Shown: positions 58,857 through 64,000 of the stretch, one piece after another
Numbering within the stretch: position 1 is the first letter of the stretch
How the letters are laid out: the number at the start of each line of letters is the position of its first letter
Source: Eutrigla gurnardus
Taxonomy: Eukaryota > Chordata > Actinopteri > Perciformes > Triglidae
NCBI GenBank assembly: GCA_963514095.1
Contig: OY741277.1
Location: 13,387,137-13,451,136, forward strand
Reading direction: 5' to 3'
DNA length: 64,000 nucleotides
Translations under genes and position numbers: made by a program
The notes under the pieces: model-generated
Databases searched by the model: none
What the model was told of the DNA's origin: nothing
What the model saw: the letters and a program-made list of their open reading frames with translations, nothing else

Positions 58857-61800
58857 ATGTACGCGAACAAGTTCGGCCGCCTGATGTTCGGGCTGTACAG
58901 CCTTCAGACCAGCGCGGCGGGACGGAGCGGGTTCAGCTGGACGGCGGTGTGTAAACAGCGGACACTGTGGCTGCAGAGGAGCGCCGGTCGGAAGACCCAG
59001 CGACATGTCGTGCCCTCCTGTCACAACAGGTACTTACGGTCAGACCGTCATAGTGGGGTACGGTAACTCGCACTTGACTTAACTGTGTTAACGGAAAGGA
59101 AAGGATACAACTGTAATCTACAAAACGCTACGAATGCGAGTAATAGTAGCCAACACTTAGCATAGGCTGCAGTGATGCTGTCCTAAAATCTTCTTTAGGG
59201 CTTGGCTATTTACTGGGTAGAAGACAGACTGGAGGTAAATCTGCAACCAACAGTTGATTTCATGATAGATGAACCTGTCAGTTACTTAATGTCCTCATAT
59301 GGTTTGTGTAATCCAGTCGACAGACTCATATTTATTAATAATAATAATAATAATAATAATATTTAATACCTAGTGATGTGAGAGAGAAAATCCTCACATC
59401 TTAGAAGCTAAAACCAGCAAATATGTTGAGAGAAAAGTTGACTTGTTTTGCTCAATTGATGACAATTATTGCACCATTAAAAATGCTGTCAGTTCTTCTC
59501 TTTCTTCTCCCAATTGGCTAATCGACTCATCATTTCAGCACCAAGTGGGCGATTCATATCAGATACAGTCATGATTTGGTCCCAAGAAATGTTTTCAGGG
59601 TTGTGTGCACCATTGACTGCTGTATGAAGTGCCATGTTTAGGCGTGTGCCTTGCTGATGTTGTCCTGTCTGTTGGCCACAGTGCTCGGTCGGCTTCCCAA
59701 ACCACAGTGGACCCCGATGAAGTGAGGAGGTTCCAGTTGTTGGCCAGCAAGTGGTGGGATGAACGTGGAGAATTTGCAGCTCTTCATGCCATGAATGACC
59801 TGAGGGTGCCTTTTATACGGTATGTGTGTGTGTACCAAATAAATGCATCTCAATAGTCACATTTTTGTAGTGCCAAGATGTCGCTCCTGAGTCACTGTTG
59901 ACACAGGATTGATTGGCAGAGGTGTCAAACAATTGTGTCAACACATAACCTGGAGGAGATCCAACCTCGTGGGACTTGAGAGCAAAAAAAACATGCCGGG
60001 ATACATGAAAGTAGCATGAATTGAAAGTGACAGGATTCCTCCACACATCAGCACATTTTTCAGCAAATAGCGTTCCAACTGCTGCACGCGTGTGCATGTT
60101 TTGGGGCCGGCTCGGTCTGCTTTGATTGATAAGATCTGCTGTAGGGGCCCCCATGGGATAATCATTACATTAAGCCATCCAGCCAAGAGCCCGTTGCTGC
60201 TCTCTCCTCCCCCCTCTGTGGTCCTGGTGGTGGTGGTGGTGGTGGTGATGATGATGTGTGTCTGTGGTGACAGTATGACAGATCCAGTGCCAGTGTACGT
60301 CTGAGTGTGGCTGATTTGCCTGATGTGAGTCTGCCCTCGGGCTGTGTCTAAATGAGAAGCAGCAGCACCACGGCTACTGTTGCTACCTTTTACACTTTGA
60401 CAGCCTTACTATGATACAGTCAGTCCTGATTTCTGAGAAACTTTCATTGTATATATTGAATTTGTCACAGCACTGTGAATGTAGATAATAAAGACTCAAC
60501 AGTCTGACTTTTACAGTAAATCAATTCAACTTGTTTTTCTCCTCTGGAACAAACACAATGTTTGTGTTTTTATTCACCACACCAAATCATTTGTACATTT
60601 AATATCAGCGTCTTTTGATACTGTGGTGTGAGGTTGAGACCTAGTTAGGTGGATTATCCGCCAACACCTAATCCTCTTTCCTTCCACTGTTTGCACGAAT
60701 GCTCCTGTACCCCAGCAGAGCTTTAATGAGGTCGATGCATACCCATCCATATCTTGGCCTGTTCTGCATGTTTAAAGCCCGAGGCAGACAGTCGTCAGAC
60801 AGCGCGAAGGAAGCAGGGAAGGTAGGGAGGAAGGAACCCAGGAGTGAGGTAGCGGTGAATTTGTAGCCAGAGGACATTCGTGGTAGTTAGCTGGCAGACA
60901 CCGTACCTCATGGTGAAATGGACATGGTTGTGACAGTGGATGGTGTAAGCAAAATGGAGAGATTCTCATGAGCTCCAACCTCCCGTACACCTCATTATGC
61001 TAAGCTGCATTACGTATAATGTGGATTTTTAGGAATGCATTGTGTTGTCGACCTACGGCAAAAGGTTGCCCGTCATGTATGTTAATGCGACTCATGTATG
61101 TGAATTAAGCAATTTATTCTTGTTTTGCAAATTGACAATATCTGGTTGCGTAAAAACTTATGTCAAATAATAATATTACACAAAAATAGTACACACAAAT
61201 CTTACCTTTTAGTGCTTTTCATTTCAAATATGTCTTCCTGTGACCATGGTGTTTGTATCCTGGAGAGTGAGAGAAGGATAGCTGATGATCTTTTTTTATA
61301 AGAAAATGTACCCACTTCTCATTTACCCGTTCAGGGACAACCTGCTGAATGTGCACAGAGAACGGCATTCTGGGAAACCACTCGGAGGGCTCAGAATCCT
61401 GGATGTGGGCTGTGGAGGAGGCCTGCTCACAGAGGTAAACAAGTGTGCCTTTGTGAGAAAGATGCACACCCAGTGTGAACAAGGACGTGGTGGCTCTCAC
61501 GTCACATTGAGTCTTTTCCAATCTCAGAACCCATCGGCTATCGGTCTGCGGAGGAGAGACCGATAGCAGTTTACAAGCTAATTTAAATCAATAAAAAGCA
61601 AAATAATTGTGAGATGACAGCAGATGGGTACTGAGATTGCATTTGAGCCAATGTGTTGCTGCCTCTTTTGCGTGTTAACCTGCATTTAACAATCTGCTGA
61701 CGGATGAATGCAGAATCTGTTCATAAATTTAAGTCTTTTCTTTCCAAAAAACTGTCTGTTTCAGTACAAGATTCTGCTTTCAGTGCATTCTAGTGTCAGT

Positions 61801-64000
61801 CCTTTCACATATATACCAGCGCCCCAAAAAAACATTTAAACGTCAGCTTAATTCTCTTTCCCTTTTGATTTGACTGGTCTCGGTGTGGTGGACCGGACAG
61901 TCGGTCATTTACAGTTGTTCATGTGTTTGTTAGTGTTGATAACTGGGCAGCCGGGACAGGGCTGTCTGTCTCTGCCTTTATGTGAACTGAGGACATACCA
62001 GCTGCATTGTGTGATTTGAGAAGACAAAATCAGGTCCTGGCTCTGTCACACAGGCTGTCACATTCAGACACGGACACACAAAAAATACAAAAGATAAACA
62101 GTGTCTGTTAAGATCGCTGCTTTGGTTGCGTCTTGTCACCACAACCCTTCCCATCAGAAGGGATCAGCTGTGGGAGGAGGGAGATCGGCCCCTGGGCAAG
62201 TGCCGCTCACCACAAAGGCCTGTGTGTTTACTTTTGTCCAGGAGAGGGCACTGTCGTTCACATCCGACCCAATTTGATGCTTATTACCTGGTCTTAAATG
62301 TTGTTACATACAGTGCCGTTAATGTAATAACTGTAAGTAATGTAATGATTTACTCCAAACAAAGAGAATTATGTTTTTATGATGTAGATTAAACTAAATG
62401 TTGGTCTTGGAAGGCTTTTTATTTTTAAGTGGCATACAGTAGATCCCGTTTGACTTTTCTCTGTCTTCCATGCCCAAGCCCCTAGGTCGCCTGGGAGCTA
62501 ATGTGTTGGGGATAGATCCAGTAGGCGACAGCATCAGTACAGCCCGACTGCATTCATCCAATGACCCGGATCTTTGTGTCCGGGTCGGCTACCGGGCCTG
62601 CACTCTGGAGGAGCTCTCAGCAGAAAACGAGGGAGGCGAGGAGGACGGGGAGCGCCAGTTTGATGCTATTGTGGCCTCGGAGGTGGTGGAACATCTGGCA
62701 GACCTGGAAACATTCGCCTTCTGCTGCAACCATGTGCTGAAAGTGAGTCCCAAGATAGATATATTTGTGTGTGTGTGTGTGTTTTCCTCCAGCTGTTAGC
62801 TCACGTCGGATATTTCTGCACCAATACAGAACGTGTCTGTGGATTCATCCGAGCGTACGTTAATAAGCATATGGTGATTTTGTTATGTTTGTTGTGTTTG
62901 CATCTGTGGCGTTTCACTGGGAATAGGTTAGCGTGTGTTTTTATGCGTATGGGTCGCCCTGAACCTTGACGAGCTTTAGTGAAAGCTGTACATCAATACT
63001 GAGAGCAGATGATTGTAATCTCCCAGATCAGTGTGGCCAGAGGAGTGGAGAGGGGAAAAAAAGACTGGCTAATCTTCACTTAATGCCTCTGCATTTAGTT
63101 TTGGCACGGATGGTCTGGGGTTGCAAAGGGCCGGGACATTTCTGGAAAAGTTCCAAGGAAAGTAAACTCTGGAAGATTGTAAATTCTTTCTCATTTCTTT
63201 ATAAAAATCATAATATGATTAATTTATTTGGGGGGGGGGGGGGGGGGGGGACACATACAAAATCAATACAAGTTCTTTTGGCATTTCACACAGCGTGTAT
63301 GTATTTGACAAATGAATGGATTTATGTGATGTCAGCTTATGGAAATGTTTGTTTCTATCTGTATATGACTGGGCAAATAAGCCCGATATTTCCATTGTTT
63401 CACATTCATTCCCACAAATTCCCGTTATTTCCCATGGAAGGTTTCCTTCTTGAATATTTCTGGAAACGTTGACTGGACTTTCTCTCGCTCTCTGGTGCGA
63501 ATCTCCCACTTCTGCTCTTTTACTACAAAAAAACAACAACTTTAAACTGTATGTTGCTTCAGTACAACTAAACAGGATTATTAAGCATTCATTATTGTAC
63601 TGTTTGGATTCATTTTACTGCACTCCTTTAACTGCATGCCTTTATTTGATTATTTATTCCCCTCTCTGTCCTTGTCCACTCTCCTTCTTCCTCCCCTCCT
63701 GTTGAAACTATTAATCTTGACCTAAGTTGAACCTTGAGGTTTGGCACAGCTACTTTCTGCCATCTAATCCCTACTATAATTACCCCTATGACTGCCATCT
63801 GTACATAATACCTGTAGGGATGTGATGTCATTGTATCAGAAACCATATTACTCATAAAAACTGTAAATCTTATAAACTAAAACAGTTCCTTTTCTTTATG
63901 TGCAGCCAGGCGGCTCACTCTTCATCACTACGATTAATAAAACCAACCTGTCATACATGTTGGGCATTGTTGCAGCCGAGCAGCTGCTGCGCATCGTTCC
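58857..64000 (+). CDS. coq3: Ubiquinone biosynthesis O-methyltransferase, mitochondrial (partial, right edge)
   Basis: S-adenosylmethionine-dependent enzyme that performs both O-methylations in coenzyme Q synthesis, on the matrix face of the inner membrane within the COQ complex (family knowledge). Exons: 58857-59029, 59682-59819, 61335-61434, 62479-62742 and 63906-64000, the last cut by the window end. 256 residues are visible of about 370 expected. The N-terminus is basic and rich in Arg/Ser (MYANKFGRLMFG...), consistent with a mitochondrial presequence. The conserved start of the enzyme core is FQLLASKWWDERGEFAALH. The SAM-binding motif I is LDVGCGGGLLTE, followed by GIDPVGDSI, then FDAIVASEVVEHL and PGGSLFITTINKT. 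All joins are in phase. Position next to pnisr matches other vertebrates. Confidence 0.96.
59335..59361. repeat. (AAT)n tract
   Basis: About nine AAT units in coq3 intron 1. Confidence 0.9.
60223..60256. repeat. (TGG)n/(GAT)n tract
   Basis: Short trinucleotide tract in coq3 intron 2. Confidence 0.8.
63231..63250 (+). repeat. Poly-G tract (20 nt)
   Basis: Uninterrupted G run in coq3 intron 4 (62743-63905). Confidence 0.9.

Overview
This window is nuclear DNA of a ray-finned (teleost) fish. The basis is compact spliced genes with GT-AG introns, abundant long (CA)n/(TG)n tracts, teleost-type LINE, SINE and MITE relics, and proteins that read as vertebrate orthologues. No operon, CRISPR array or prokaryotic feature is present. 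I built the exon models by hand from protein similarity recalled from memory and from splice signals. The phase of every join was checked and each model stays open from start to stop.

Layout from left to right: (1) 1-4741, minus: prdm13, a PR-domain zinc-finger transcription factor whose 3' part lies beyond the left edge. (2) 4742-10570: a gene-free interval with several blocks that look like vertebrate regulatory DNA. (3) 10812-14342, minus: a complete type III-like intermediate filament gene (11 exons, 679 aa) with a very long glycine-rich tail and a TATA-box promoter. (4) 16875-18180, minus: tstd3, a rhodanese-domain protein (170 aa), divergent from usp45. (5) About 18.85-47.05 kb, plus: usp45, a ubiquitin-specific protease (811 aa, 17 coding exons) with large introns holding microsatellites, a SINE relic and possible enhancers. 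(6) 47.05-50.85 kb: repeats, including a 5'-truncated LINE. (7) 51422-57857, plus: pnisr, an SR-rich splicing-associated protein (826 aa, 11 exons). (8) 58857-64000, plus: coq3, the ubiquinone O-methyltransferase, cut by the right edge.

The order and relative orientation prdm13 / tstd3 / usp45 / pnisr / coq3 match, from memory, the human 6q16 block PRDM13-CCNC-TSTD3-USP45-PNISR-COQ3. The difference is that an intermediate filament gene sits where CCNC would be expected. The genes do not form one pathway. Long-term synteny around a developmental regulator suggests a regulatory block, in which prdm13 is the target and introns of neighbours may hold its enhancers. The interval upstream of prdm13 corresponds in position to the human region whose noncoding variants cause North Carolina macular dystrophy.

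The observations most worth following are paired perfect palindromes and a dense GATTA cluster near prdm13, the unusual domain and exon structure of the filament gene, two possible premature-end isoforms of pnisr, and five long poly-G tracts all on the plus strand.
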